Part shown: one piece after another, positions 24,848-33,700 of the stretch
Layout of the letters: each line of letters begins with the position of its first letter
Position numbering within the stretch: position 1 is the first letter of the stretch
Translations under genes and position numbers: made by a program
Assembly (NCBI GenBank): GCA_038530575.1
Contig: JBCBCP010000003.1
Location: 1-64,000, forward strand
Length of the DNA stretch: 64,000 bases
From: JBCBCP01 sp038530575
Lineage (GTDB): Bacteria; Pseudomonadota; Alphaproteobacteria; Rhodobacterales; Rhodobacteraceae
Reading direction: 5' to 3'
Notes under the pieces: generated by a model
Databases searched by the model: none
What the model saw: the letters and a program-made list of their open reading frames with translations, nothing else
What the model was told of the DNA's origin: nothing

Positions 24848-27597
24848 GCGGTACGCGTCTGGCCTCTGGTGGTGTGATCGACCGATCGCAGCCGTTGACG
24901 TTCCGCTTTGACGGGCGCAGCTATACCGGTTTTGCGGGCGACACGCTGGCTTCCGCGCTTATGGCCTCTGGCGTGCGCGTGCTGGGCCGCAGTTTCAAGT
25001 ACCACCGCCCCCGGGGGCTTTGGGGGGCGTGGAGCGATGATGCAAACGCGATCATGAATGTTTCGCTGGGCGCGTCGGAATTGCCAAATTGCCCGGCTTC
25101 GATGACCTATCTTGAAGACGGAATGACCGCCCGCGCGGTTAATGCGTGGCCGTCGGCGGGCTTTGACGTCAAGGGCGGGCTGGATGCTTTGCACCGCTGG
25201 CTAGGGGCCGGGTTTTATTACAAGACCTTCATGTGGCCTGACTGGCACCTGTTTGAGCCGTCTATTCGCAAAATGGCGGGGCTGGGCCATGTCAGCGTGA
25301 ACGTCAGCGAAGACGACGTCGCGGCGCACCAGCATGCCTTTTGCGATGTTCTGGTGGTGGGCGGGGGCGCAGCGGGCCTTGCCGCGGCACGCGCGGCGGC
25401 CGAGTTGGGCCATGATGTCTGCCTCGTGGATGATCAGCGGGTGCCGGGCGGCGGTGTCTACCAGATGCAGCAGGTCGAGGGGCAGGCCCCCGCGGATTGG
25501 ATTGCCGAAGAGCGCGCGAGCCTTGAGGCCGCAGGGGCGCGGGTGCTGAGCGAAACAACGGCGTTTGGTGTCTATGATCACGGGCTGATCGGCCTCGCCC
25601 AATCGCGGGGCTTTGGCGCCGCGCCGCGCCTCATTCGCATGCGGGCAGGGCGGGTGATCCTCGCTGCTGGCGCGCTGGACCGGCCTTTGACCTTTCCTGG
25701 AAATGATCGGCCTGGGGTCATGGCGCTGAACACCGGCGCTGAGCTGTTGGCGCGCTATGGCACGCTGGTGGGCCAGACACTTGCGATTGTCTCTGCCCGC
25801 GGGTGTGATGTGCAGCCATTTGAGGCGGCTGGTGCCCGCGTCAGCCGGTTCGACCCCAAGGAAGGGCAGATCGCAGCGCGACAAGGTCGGCACGTCACCG
25901 GACTGGTTCAGGGCACCCGGTTTGAGCCGTTCGATGCGGTTTTTGTCTCGGGCGGGTGGACGCCACTTGTGCACTTGTGGCGGCATGCAGGCGGCAAGCT
26001 GCAGTGGTGCGATCAGCGGCAGGCGTTCCTGCCCGATGGGCAGCTTACGCAGATGCGCGCGGTTGGGGCGGCAAATGGCACCTTTGATCTGCCTGCCGCC
26101 TTGGACGAGGCCCGCGCGGCGGGCAGGGGGGACGCAGGCGCCCGGCCCGCAACAGCGTACCACGTCGACCCGTCATGGCCCGCGCCTCGCAGCAAGGGCC
26201 GGCAGTGGATCGATTTTCAACACGACGTCACTCTCAAGGATGTCGAAGTTGCGGCGCGTGAGAATTACGTGTCTGTCGAGCACCTGAAACGGTACACGAC
26301 GCTTGGCATGGCCTCTGATCAAGGCAAGACGTCGAACATGGCGGGCCTTGCCGCGATGGCCGCAATTCAGGGCCGCCCGATCCCCGAAGTGGGCACGACC
26401 ACGTTTCGCCCTCCGTTCGTGCCCGTCCCGCTTGAGCTGTACCGGGGCCACCACAGGGAGCAACTCTGGCACCCTCTCAAACGCCTTCCGCTTGAGCCGG
26501 TGCATCGCGATCTGGGAGCGGCGCTGGGCGAATATGGCGGCTGGCTCCGGCCCGGCTGGTACGGGGCTGGCACCCCAGCCGAGCGGGTGGCCGATGAGGT
26601 TCGGACCGCGCGGCAGGGCGCGGGCCTCTTTGACGGCTCGCCCCTTGGCAAGATCGAGGTGATGGGGCCGGGGGCCGAGGCATTCCTGAACTTTGTCTAC
26701 TACAACACCATGCGCACGCTTGCGCCGGGGCGGCTGCGCTATGGCTTCATGCTGACCGAGGCGGGCATCGTTTTCGACGACGGCGTTTTGGCGCGGCTGG
26801 GGCAAGACCATTTCATCGTCTCCTGCTCGTCCAGCCATGTGGATGCCGTGCGCACGCACCTTGAGGCGTGGCGCCAGGACGGCAATGATCCCGACAGCAT
26901 CTTTGTGCACGACGCGACGCAGGCCTGGGCCACGGTGACCGTGACTGGCCCGGAAGCCCCCGCCATCCTGCGTGCGGCAGGCGTGGATGCGGGCGATCTT
27001 GCGCATATGAACCTGCACGAGACGGAATGGCAGGACACGCCGATGCGCATCGCGCGTGTCAGTTTCTCCGGTGACGCGAGTTTTGAGCTGTCGATCCGGG
27101 CCAGCCGCGCCGCGGCGCTCTGGTCCGCGCTTCGCAATGCCGGTGCGACGCCAATCGGGATCGAGGCGATGTCGATCATGCGGGCCGAAAAGGGGTTCAT
27201 TATCATCGGCAAGGATACCGATGGGCAGACAATGCCCCATGACCTTGGCTTTACGTTCCCCCGCACGAAAAAGACGGCTGCCTTTATCGGGGATCGGAGC
27301 CTGCATACCGATGTGGCCCGCGCGCCGGGCCGGAAGCAATTGGTGGGGCTCGCGCATGGCGGCGATGCGCCACTGCCGACTGGCGCGCATGTTGTGACAG
27401 ATGGGGCGTCCGAGGGATACGTAACCTCAAGCTATTTCAGCCCAACGCTGGACAGGCCAATTGCGCTGGCCCTTGTCGCGAACGGGGCGTCTCGCATCGG
27501 AGAGGCCGTGACGGTTTGGCATCTGGGCACGCAATACGCGGCCACGATCACCATGCCGTGCGCTTTCGATCCGGAAGGGGGGCGGATTCATGCGTGA
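24844..27597 (+). CDS. soxA: sarcosine oxidase alpha subunit
   Basis: A 917-aa subunit. An N-terminal ferredoxin-like domain with no iron-sulfur cysteines comes first (FRFDGRSYTGFAGDTLASALMASG, RSFKYHRPRGLWG). A dinucleotide-binding part follows (DVLVVGGGAAGLAAARAAAELG, GVYQMQ). The C-terminal part from about residue 540 is GcvT-like and binds folate (GLFDGSPLGKIEVMGPGAEAFLNFVYYN, FELSIRAS, IGIEAMSIMRAEKGFIIIGKD). It is somewhat shorter than the usual 960-1000 residues. It binds NAD and accepts the methylene group on tetrahydrofolate. It overlaps soxD by four bases and soxG by eight. Confidence 0.94.
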   Translation: MSGTRLASGGVIDRSQPLTFRFDGRSYTGFAGDTLASALMASGVRVLGRSFKYHRPRGLWGAWSDDANAIMNVSLGASELPNCPASMTYLEDGMTARAVNAWPSAGFDVKGGLDALHRWLGAGFYYKTFMWPDWHLFEPSIRKMAGLGHVSVNVSEDDVAAHQHAFCDVLVVGGGAAGLAAARAAAELGHDVCLVDDQRVPGGGVYQMQQVEGQAPADWIAEERASLEAAGARVLSETTAFGVYDHGLIGLAQSRGFGAAPRLIRMRAGRVILAAGALDRPLTFPGNDRPGVMALNTGAELLARYGTLVGQTLAIVSARGCDVQPFEAAGARVSRFDPKEGQIAARQGRHVTGLVQGTRFEPFDAVFVSGGWTPLVHLWRHAGGKLQWCDQRQAFLPDGQLTQMRAVGAANGTFDLPAALDEARAAGRGDAGARPATAYHVDPSWPAPRSKGRQWIDFQHDVTLKDVEVAARENYVSVEHLKRYTTLGMASDQGKTSNMAGLAAMAAIQGRPIPEVGTTTFRPPFVPVPLELYRGHHREQLWHPLKRLPLEPVHRDLGAALGEYGGWLRPGWYGAGTPAERVADEVRTARQGAGLFDGSPLGKIEVMGPGAEAFLNFVYYNTMRTLAPGRLRYGFMLTEAGIVFDDGVLARLGQDHFIVSCSSSHVDAVRTHLEAWRQDGNDPDSIFVHDATQAWATVTVTGPEAPAILRAAGVDAGDLAHMNLHETEWQDTPMRIARVSFSGDASFELSIRASRAAALWSALRNAGATPIGIEAMSIMRAEKGFIIIGKDTDGQTMPHDLGFTFPRTKKTAAFIGDRSLHTDVARAPGRKQLVGLAHGGDAPLPTGAHVVTDGASEGYVTSSYFSPTLDRPIALALVANGASRIGEAVTVWHLGTQYAATITMPCAFDPEGGRIHA

Positions 27598-28087
27598 CGA
27601 CAGCGCCCGTTGGCACCCGCCCGGGTCCTCCGCATTCGATGCGCCGGGTGTGTCTGTTCGGGAGGTGTCTCTTGCGCGTCAAACTATGGTTTCGGGCACG
27701 ATGGTGCTTTCCACGTATTCTCTCGCCATTGGCTGGCCCGATGTCGCGCTGGGCGAGGCCTACGCGCTTTGCATGCGCCGCGACCGGGTACTGCTGGTGA
27801 ATGCCGGCGCGCGGCGCGATGGGTTTGATCCTGACACATCCGAGGCTGTGTCCGACATGACCGACGGCTTTGCCGTCCTGGCGTTAAGCGGGCCGCGCGC
27901 CCTAGAGTGCCTGCAAGCGGGTGCAGCGCTAGACCCCGCGCAACCAAGCCGTTCGGCCTTTCGCCGGGTGTTCGGCACCGACGTCTTGCTGTACCGCCAC
28001 GGCGATGAAAGCACCTTCCGCATTCATGTTCCGCGCGCGGACTTGGCGGCTTTTGCTGCTGCCCTGCACGCTGCCGCGAAAGACTGA
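27590..28087 (+). CDS. soxG: sarcosine oxidase gamma subunit
   Basis: A 165-aa subunit completing the heterotetramer. Features are GVSVREVSLARQTMVSG near the N-terminus, VSDMTDGFAVLALSGPRALECLQAG and the C-terminal FRIHVPRADLAAFAAAL typical of SoxG. The start lies eight bases before the end of soxA in another frame, so translation is coupled. It is the last gene of the operon that starts at 18703. The next gene is convergent, five bases away. Confidence 0.9.
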   Translation: MRDDSARWHPPGSSAFDAPGVSVREVSLARQTMVSGTMVLSTYSLAIGWPDVALGEAYALCMRRDRVLLVNAGARRDGFDPDTSEAVSDMTDGFAVLALSGPRALECLQAGAALDPAQPSRSAFRRVFGTDVLLYRHGDESTFRIHVPRADLAAFAAALHAAAKD

Positions 28088-28091
28088 CGGC

Positions 28092-29225
28092 TTAACCGTT
28101 TCGCGCCAGATGCGCGTCAAGCGCCGCCAGTCCCTCGTCAAGGTTGCGACGCCCGAACCCAAGGCGGAACCGGTCGGTTGGTGTTGGACCAAGCTCTGAC
28201 CGGTAAATCGTGCTGGGCAGGAAAAGCACGCCGCTTTGCTCGACCAGCGACTGGCAAAACGCCTCGACACCGTCCGCCCCCTTGTAACGCGGGAAGCCCA
28301 TGCAGGCCCCCTCAGGCCGTCGCCATTCGAAAAGGTCGGGATGCCGTGCAAAGAATGCATCCCATTTGGGAAGGTTTTCGTCCACGATCGCGCAATTGCG
28401 CGCAAGGATCTGTGCCCGATTGCGCAAGGCGATCAGTGCCAACTGCTCGCTCGGCCCCGAATTGCAGATTGAAAGGTAGTGCTTAAGCCGCTCCATCCGT
28501 GACAGCAGGGCCTTGTCCTGACACGCGATCCACCCCACCCGCAGCCCGGGCAGGCCGTAGGATTTCGACATCACGTTAAGCGACAGACCCCGGTCATAAA
28601 GATCGGCCACAAACGGCAGATGGGCCGCGCCGCTCGGGCCGAGGCCGTTGAAGATCTCGTCATGCAGGATGTAGATACCATGGCGGTCGCACAGCTCGAT
28701 CAGTGCCATGTACCGGTCCAATGGCAGAATTGCGCCCGTGGGATTGTGTGGAAAGTTGATCGTGACAAGCCGCGTGTTGGGCCGGATGGCGTCCCGCACG
28801 CGGTCAATGTCGAGCGACCAGTTGTCGTCCGGGTCGAGGGGTACGCCTTTCGCCTCGCAGATCGCGATCGGCAATGTTTCATGCGACTGGTAGTTTGGCG
28901 TCACAACAATCGCATGGCTCTCTGGATCGAGGATGACGTGATTTGCCGCGAAGATCCCTTCGCTGGCCCCGGCAAAGCACAGCACGTTCTCCGCCGACTG
29001 TTTGGCATATGTCCGGGCAATTTCGGCCCGTAGCTCCGGCGCGCCATACGTCTCCGTATAGCCCAGCCATAGCGTGTCGAACGCCTCGCGGTCCGTATCG
29101 CTGGCCATATCAAGAAGATCGCGCATCGACATGGCCTCAGCGTCGGACGCCGTCATGTGATAACGCGCCTTGAACTCCCACTTTGAAAAATGGGTTTCCA
29201 GTCGAAAGTCAGGTAGGATGGGCAT
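28092..29225 (-). CDS. class I/II pyridoxal-phosphate aminotransferase
   Basis: A 377-aa fold type I aminotransferase. PLP contacts are visible as GASEGIFAANHV, INFPHNPTG (Asn), LHDEIFNGLG (Asp) and the Schiff-base lysine in MSKSYGLPGLRVGW. The conserved N-terminal ETHFSKWEFKARYHMTASDAE supports the ATG at 29225. A TTG one codon upstream is less likely. It runs convergent to soxG and head-to-head with the ornithine-cyclodeaminase family gene. It may act on an amino acid produced in the amine pathway, but the substrate cannot be told from sequence. Confidence 0.87.
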   Translation of the reverse strand: MPILPDFRLETHFSKWEFKARYHMTASDAEAMSMRDLLDMASDTDREAFDTLWLGYTETYGAPELRAEIARTYAKQSAENVLCFAGASEGIFAANHVILDPESHAIVVTPNYQSHETLPIAICEAKGVPLDPDDNWSLDIDRVRDAIRPNTRLVTINFPHNPTGAILPLDRYMALIELCDRHGIYILHDEIFNGLGPSGAAHLPFVADLYDRGLSLNVMSKSYGLPGLRVGWIACQDKALLSRMERLKHYLSICNSGPSEQLALIALRNRAQILARNCAIVDENLPKWDAFFARHPDLFEWRRPEGACMGFPRYKGADGVEAFCQSLVEQSGVLFLPSTIYRSELGPTPTDRFRLGFGRRNLDEGLAALDAHLARNG

Positions 29226-29253
29226 CAATTAACTCATGTCGTCGGTATCCCTT

Positions 29254-30201
29254 ATGATACATCTGAACCGGTTCGAAATCGAAGCCCTGATCGACTTAAA
29301 TGTGGCCGCTGCAGCCGTTGAGGATGCTTACCGGGCGGCTAGCAAGGGCGAGATAACGCTGCCTCCGGTTGGGCATCTCACCTTTCCCGGCGCTGCGGAT
29401 TGCCACATCAAATACGGTTACCGGGCCGGTGACAGGTTTTTCGTGATCAAGATCGCCACCGGGTTTCCGCGGAACGCCGCGCGCGGGCATCCGACGGGAA
29501 ATGGGCTTGTTGTTGTGATGTCTGCCGAAACTGGCGCAGTGATCGCGACACTGCATGACGAAATGGTGCTTACGGACATTCGGACCGGGCTGGGCGGCGC
29601 GATAGCAACCCGCGCACTGTCCCGCGCCGATAGCCGCACCGCCCTGATTGTCGGAACGGGGACACAGGCCCATTGGCAGATCAAGGCGCACGCGGCCCTC
29701 TTGCCGCACCTGCGGTTTGAAGTCTGGGGCAGGAGCCCTGCCAAGATTGCGGCATTGATCGCCACGCTTCCCTCGGATCTGCCCGTGGCACCGGCCCCAG
29801 AGCTGGAGACGGCAGCGCGTGCCACGGACGTTATCGTCACAGCAACGGGTGCAACCAGCCCGCTCATCAAGTCCCAGTGGATCCAGCCCGGGACACATAT
29901 CACGGCAGTGGGGGCTGATGCGCCGGGTAAGCAGGAACTAGAGTGCGATCTGGTTGCCAGCGCGCACATCCGAGCTGTGGATCTCGTTTCGCAGTGTTTT
30001 GATCACGGTGAATTCGCCCATGCGGCAAAGCGGGGTTTGCTGGACCAAGCAAATGTCCGCGAGCTTGGTGACCTGCTGTGCGCTGCACCCGCAAGAGCAA
30101 ATACAAACCAAATCTCAATTGCCGATTTGACCGGAATTGCTGCCCAAGACATCGCAATGGCTAGTGTTGTCCTGGACGCCCTGGACATAGTGTTAACTTA
30201 A
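29254..30201 (+). CDS. ornithine cyclodeaminase / mu-crystallin family protein
   Basis: A 315-aa protein of the OCD/mu-crystallin family, whose members are NAD(P)-dependent cyclodeaminases, ketimine reductases or dehydrogenases. Features are HIKYGYRAGDRFFVIKIATGFPRN (from which KYGY and VIKIATGF are typical), EMVLTDIRTGLGGAIATRALSR, the Rossmann-like IVGTGTQAHWQIKAH and GAVGADAPGKQEL-like (THITAVGADAPGKQEL). The start is set at the ATG of MIHLNRFE. An ATG 18 bases upstream is possible. Neither has a good Shine-Dalgarno sequence. It is divergent from the aminotransferase with 28 bases between starts, suggesting a shared pathway. Confidence 0.85.
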   Translation: MIHLNRFEIEALIDLNVAAAAVEDAYRAASKGEITLPPVGHLTFPGAADCHIKYGYRAGDRFFVIKIATGFPRNAARGHPTGNGLVVVMSAETGAVIATLHDEMVLTDIRTGLGGAIATRALSRADSRTALIVGTGTQAHWQIKAHAALLPHLRFEVWGRSPAKIAALIATLPSDLPVAPAPELETAARATDVIVTATGATSPLIKSQWIQPGTHITAVGADAPGKQELECDLVASAHIRAVDLVSQCFDHGEFAHAAKRGLLDQANVRELGDLLCAAPARANTNQISIADLTGIAAQDIAMASVVLDALDIVLT

Positions 30202-30340
30202 TTCTGTTTGGGGTGCCGCCTATTTGAGCATGAAAAGTGGCGCGGTTCTGCACGTCGTGCATCCACGGCGCGCTTTGGGCAACCTGAGTCGCGAATGAGT
30301 CTGAGCGCGGCGCACCACAGCAAAATCTGCCTTTGGTGGA

Positions 30341-30357
30341 TTCTCGCCGAGCGAGAA
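30341..30357. promoter_or_regulatory. inverted repeat IR1 upstream of the eCIS operon
   Basis: TTCTCGC-CGA-GCGAGAA has perfect seven-base arms and a three-base centre. It ends 28 bases before the TATAAT at 30386, so a bound protein would touch the -35 region. It shares TTCTCGCC and GCGAG..AA with IR2. An operator role is inferred. Confidence 0.5.
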
Positions 30358-30385
30358 GCATTAAATAATCGTTCAAAAACATATA

Positions 30386-30391
30386 TATAAT
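30386..30391 (+). promoter_or_regulatory. candidate -10 element (TATAAT) for the eCIS operon
   Basis: A consensus TATAAT in an AT-rich patch about 190 bases before the first eCIS gene. A matching -35 at 17 bases is poor, so the promoter may depend on an activator or another sigma factor. Confidence 0.35.
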
Positions 30392-30545
30392 GTCATCCTT
30401 TGCCTCTGAAGATCGCTGATTCAACCAGAGATACTTTCAACCTTGCGTCGAATCGGAGGCTGATGCAGCGTTTACAGGTGGCCACTACGCCACGCGGTTT
30501 GCGCACTTGTTTCAGCGCGATGCCGAGATATTGGTGGATATATTT

Positions 30546-30564
30546 TTCTCGCCTAGGCGAGGAA
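30546..30564. promoter_or_regulatory. inverted repeat IR2 just before the first eCIS gene
   Basis: The core CTCGCCTAGGCGAG (30548-30561) is a perfect 14-base palindrome. With flanks it reads TTCTCGCC-TAG-GCGAGGAA, close to IR1. It ends about 20 bases before the ATG at 30581 and lies beside the ribosome binding site. It could be an operator or an RNA hairpin that controls translation. Confidence 0.5.
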
Positions 30565-30580
30565 TTGGGGGAATTGAGAT

Positions 30581-31186
30581 ATGCCGAGTTTTTCGGTACT
30601 GAATTCTATTGCCAAAGAGCTTCAGGCCCAAATAGTCGAGGCCTTGAACACTGCGCCCGACGTGGATTTCGATGTCGACGACAAATCAATAATCCTGCTT
30701 CGGCCTGCCAGTGATTTGCCGGCGGAAGTTATGGCGAGCCTTTATCTCTATCACGTGGATGTCGATCCCCATCTGCGGAATCGTCGCAGGATTCCCGACG
30801 CCGTGGATCCTGTTCAGATGGTGCGCCCTCCTCTGCCCCTGCAGCTGCGGTTTTTGTTCGTTCCGGTGATGACGGACGAGGCCAAGAACCAGATGATGCT
30901 GGGCCGGGTGCTGCAGCACTTTCACGATGTGCCAACATTCCGGCCGCTGCCGGGCAGCGAGCTGGATGTAAGCCGTGGCGGCGCACCCGAAGAAATCCGC
31001 GTAAGGCATGATTTCATTCCCGTGCAGGAGCTTGCCAATTTGTGGTCTGGCTTGTCCTACGCGATGCGCCTGTCCGCGGGGCTGATGGTCGAGATTGTAA
31101 CGCTGGATTCCGGGGCGCCGAGCGTTGTCATTCCACGGGTCGATGAGGTTTTTGGTGTCACCTCCAAGCTTGACGAGGGGGTGTGA
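30581..31186 (+). CDS. DUF4255 protein, eCIS tail terminator/cap (Afp16/Pvc16-like)
   Basis: A 201-aa protein of the DUF4255 family, which caps the tube and sheath of extracellular contractile injection systems (Afp16, Pvc16). Typical features are an N-terminal helix (SVLNSIAKELQAQI), a beta-rich middle with VDPHLRNRR, and PLPLQLRFLFVPVMTDEAKNQMMLGRVLQHFHDVP, here read as RFLFVPVMTDEAKNQMMLG and VLQHFHD. The C-terminal half has FIPVQELANLWSGL. It is the first of 20 genes in one direction and overlaps the next one (GTGA). Confidence 0.9.
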   Translation: MPSFSVLNSIAKELQAQIVEALNTAPDVDFDVDDKSIILLRPASDLPAEVMASLYLYHVDVDPHLRNRRRIPDAVDPVQMVRPPLPLQLRFLFVPVMTDEAKNQMMLGRVLQHFHDVPTFRPLPGSELDVSRGGAPEEIRVRHDFIPVQELANLWSGLSYAMRLSAGLMVEIVTLDSGAPSVVIPRVDEVFGVTSKLDEGV

Positions 31187-31860
31187 GCGTGCGGGCTGTC
31201 AATGTCATCCAAGGCGCCCAAACCCTGTTCGAAATCGGGGTGAGCGATGCGCTGACGGGCGCAGCGCTTCCCAACGCCCGTGTCGGTATCGAGGTGCGGC
31301 CACGCGGGGATGACTGGGCGGCGCTGCCTTTCGACGTGAGGAGCGTTGGAGCGGGGCGCTTTGCCGTGTCGGCGAGTTTTCTGGATTTGAAGGCGCGGCT
31401 AAGCCTTGGCGTGGTGACCGACTTTCGGCTGACGCTGCGCTGCCCGGGCTTTGAGACAGTTTCGCGCCGTCGCCGCCTGTTGGCTACCGACATGCAGATT
31501 GAGAGCGGCGCGATCACGCTTGCGGGCCGGTCTGTCACCCAGCGCAGTCTGCGGGGTGCGCCGATCCGCATCGATGTGCCTCTGCGCCCTCCGGCTGTGC
31601 GGCTCGCGGGCGTGGTGCTCCGCGACGGAGACCTGAGCGCCGGGATCGCCGGGGCAGATGTCACGCTGAACGGGGATGCCGCGACGACGGTACAGACCGA
31701 TGCGGCCGGGCGCTTTTTGTTTCCGGCCATTCCGCTGCGCCGCACGGTTCGTGTGGCCGCGACCGCAGGCGCCGACACGACGGCCCGCACTCACCTCATT
31801 GACTACCGTGAACCGACCAACCGCCTGACGCTCAACGTCAAAACGCAACCAACCAATTGA
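31183..31860 (+). CDS. eCIS-associated protein with carboxypeptidase regulatory-like domain
   Basis: A 225-aa beta-rich protein that starts with GTG inside the stop of the DUF4255 gene. Residues 1 to about 130 form one beta domain (IQGAQTLFEIGVSDALTGAALPNARVGIEV). Residues about 135-190 look like a carboxypeptidase regulatory (CarboxypepD_reg, transthyretin-like) domain: VRLAGVVLRDGDLSAGIAGADVTL followed by TDAAGRFLFPAIPLRR, of which AGADVTL and DAAGRFLFPAIP are the clearest. A similar domain is inserted in the second sheath protein. It may decorate the particle or stabilise the cap. No function is known. Confidence 0.75.
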   Translation: MSVRAVNVIQGAQTLFEIGVSDALTGAALPNARVGIEVRPRGDDWAALPFDVRSVGAGRFAVSASFLDLKARLSLGVVTDFRLTLRCPGFETVSRRRRLLATDMQIESGAITLAGRSVTQRSLRGAPIRIDVPLRPPAVRLAGVVLRDGDLSAGIAGADVTLNGDAATTVQTDAAGRFLFPAIPLRRTVRVAATAGADTTARTHLIDYREPTNRLTLNVKTQPTN

Positions 31861-31888
31861 TCAGACAGAGAATTGAAGGGAGGCTTAC

Positions 31889-33673
31889 ATGCCCGAATAT
31901 CTCGCACCCGGGGTCTATATCGAAGAGACGCCTTCCGCCAACAAAGCCATCCAAGGGGCATCGACCTCCACCGCGGGCATGGTCGGCGTAACAGAGCGCG
32001 GGCCGGTCGGCGTGCCGACGCTCATCACCAGCGCAGGGCAGTTCAAACGTGTCTTTGGCGGGCTTCTGAACCACAACACCGCGACATACGCCCATGCCAC
32101 AGATCAGGCGAAAGACGCGTTGCCCCATGCTATTGCCGGGTTCTTCGCGAATGGCGGCAGCCGGGTTTACGTGGTACGCGTGGTAGGCTCTGCCGCCACG
32201 ATCGCGGGCCTGACGATCAAGGATGGCGCAGATGATGTAATGAAGATCTGCGCCAGCTCGCCCGGGGCATGGGGCGCGGCGCTGACGATCACGACAAAGC
32301 GCAAGTCGAAGGTCGCAACCACGCTGGCCGAAAAGGCCGACAAGGACGCGGTCGTGATCAAGCTCGCCTCTGTCTTTGGCGTGTCCGTCGGCACCAACCT
32401 CAAGATCGACGCCACGATCTACCCCGTGGTGCGGATGCTGACAGACGGCAACGTGGAGATTGGCAAGCCGATCACGGCCAACAAGCCCAAGGATGAGGCC
32501 GTCACGAGCGAGGAGTTCGACCTGACGGTTGAGGTGGTCAAGAACGGCATCGCTTTCGAGTCCGAGATCTACACCGATCTGAACCTCAACCCCGCATCGC
32601 CCAACTACGCCCCCGCGGTGCTGGGATCGTGCGCGGCGGACGGCAAGTCGCCCTCGCGCGCGGGCGCCAGCACCCTGGCGCGCATCCATGTCCCCGCCGC
32701 CATGGCGACAGCGGCAATCAAGAGGCCCGAAGACACCTATTCCGCGATGAAGGACGTGGCCGATGCGGCCAAGGCACCGGTCGATGGCACGCTGGATGAC
32801 ACGGCGATCACCGGCACGGTGTCTGATGATCCGGGCAAGCGCACGGGCATTCAAGCGCTGGCGAACGAGCCGGGGATCAGCCTTGTCAGCGTTCCGGGCT
32901 GGACGTCGGTTACAGTGCAAAAGGCGCTGTTGGCGCATTGCGAAGACCAAGTGTACCGCTTTGCCGTGCTCGACATGAAGAAAAGCGCAGACATCGCAGG
33001 CGCCCGCAGCCACCGCAGCGAATTCGACAGCACACGCGGCGCGATCTACTACCCTTGGGTGACGATCGCCGACCCGTTCGGGCCAAAGGGCGAGGTGCAT
33101 ATGGTTCCGCCCTCGGGCCATATGCTGGGCCTATATGCGCGGACTGACAACGCCCGTGGTGTCTGGAAAGCGCCCGCGAACGAGGTCGTGCGGGGTATCC
33201 TTGGCTTTGACATCGCCGTGAACAAGGGCGAGCAGGACATCCTGAACCCCGTCCATGTGAACTGCCTGCGCGATTTCCGCTCCGAACAGCGGGGGCTCAG
33301 GGCATGGGGCGCGCGCACGCTGTCGTCCAATCCCGAATGGCGCTACGTACCGGTCCGCCGCACGTTCCTGTTCATCGAACAAAGCCTTGATGCGGGCCTG
33401 CAGTGGGCCGTGTTCGAGCCAAACGCCAAGCCGCTGTGGGACACGGTGAAACAGTCGATCACCGGCTTTCTCGACGGCATATGGCGGCAGGGGGGCCTTG
33501 CTGGCGTCACGCAAGAGCAGGCGTTTTTCGTCAATATCGGCTACGGCATCACGATGGAGCAGGCGGATCTCGATAACGGGCGTCTGATCTGCGAGGTCGG
33601 CATTGCGCCGGTGAACCCGGCCGAGTTCGTGATCATCCGCATTTCCCAGAAAACGCTTGAGGCGGCGGGCTGA
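31889..33673 (+). CDS. contractile tail sheath protein 1
   Basis: A 594-aa phage tail sheath family protein (Afp2/Pvc2-like), the main contractile outer layer of the injection system. The N-terminus YLAPGVYIEETPSANKAIQGASTSTAGMVGVTERGP (PGVYIEE and GVTERGP are diagnostic) gives the extended arm that links subunits. The C-terminal half has PPSGHMLGLYARTDNARGVWKAPANE (SGHMLGLYARTD, GVWKAPANE), LNPVHVNCLRDF, WGARTLSSNPEWRYVPVRR and FIEQSLDAGLQWAVFEPN. Residues about 135-230 form an extra beta-rich insertion, probably surface exposed. A good GGGAGG site precedes ATG 31889. Confidence 0.95.
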   Translation: MPEYLAPGVYIEETPSANKAIQGASTSTAGMVGVTERGPVGVPTLITSAGQFKRVFGGLLNHNTATYAHATDQAKDALPHAIAGFFANGGSRVYVVRVVGSAATIAGLTIKDGADDVMKICASSPGAWGAALTITTKRKSKVATTLAEKADKDAVVIKLASVFGVSVGTNLKIDATIYPVVRMLTDGNVEIGKPITANKPKDEAVTSEEFDLTVEVVKNGIAFESEIYTDLNLNPASPNYAPAVLGSCAADGKSPSRAGASTLARIHVPAAMATAAIKRPEDTYSAMKDVADAAKAPVDGTLDDTAITGTVSDDPGKRTGIQALANEPGISLVSVPGWTSVTVQKALLAHCEDQVYRFAVLDMKKSADIAGARSHRSEFDSTRGAIYYPWVTIADPFGPKGEVHMVPPSGHMLGLYARTDNARGVWKAPANEVVRGILGFDIAVNKGEQDILNPVHVNCLRDFRSEQRGLRAWGARTLSSNPEWRYVPVRRTFLFIEQSLDAGLQWAVFEPNAKPLWDTVKQSITGFLDGIWRQGGLAGVTQEQAFFVNIGYGITMEQADLDNGRLICEVGIAPVNPAEFVIIRISQKTLEAAG

Positions 33674-33700
33674 GGCCCCCGCGCATAGGAGGCATTTGCC

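Larger units (their letters stand above)
30202..30580 (+). other. leader region of the contractile injection operon
   Basis: This 379-bp gene-free stretch contains an AT-rich island (30359-30392) with a perfect TATAAT at 30386-30391, unusual in this GC-rich sequence. Two related inverted repeats lie at 30341-30357 and 30546-30564. A ribosome binding site GGGGGAATT precedes the first eCIS gene. No coding frame here resembles a protein. Confidence 0.6.

Noticed and set aside
30400..30714. A 104-residue frame across the eCIS leader
   Set aside because: It overlaps the start of the DUF4255 gene in another frame, crosses the palindromic site, and resembles no protein family.
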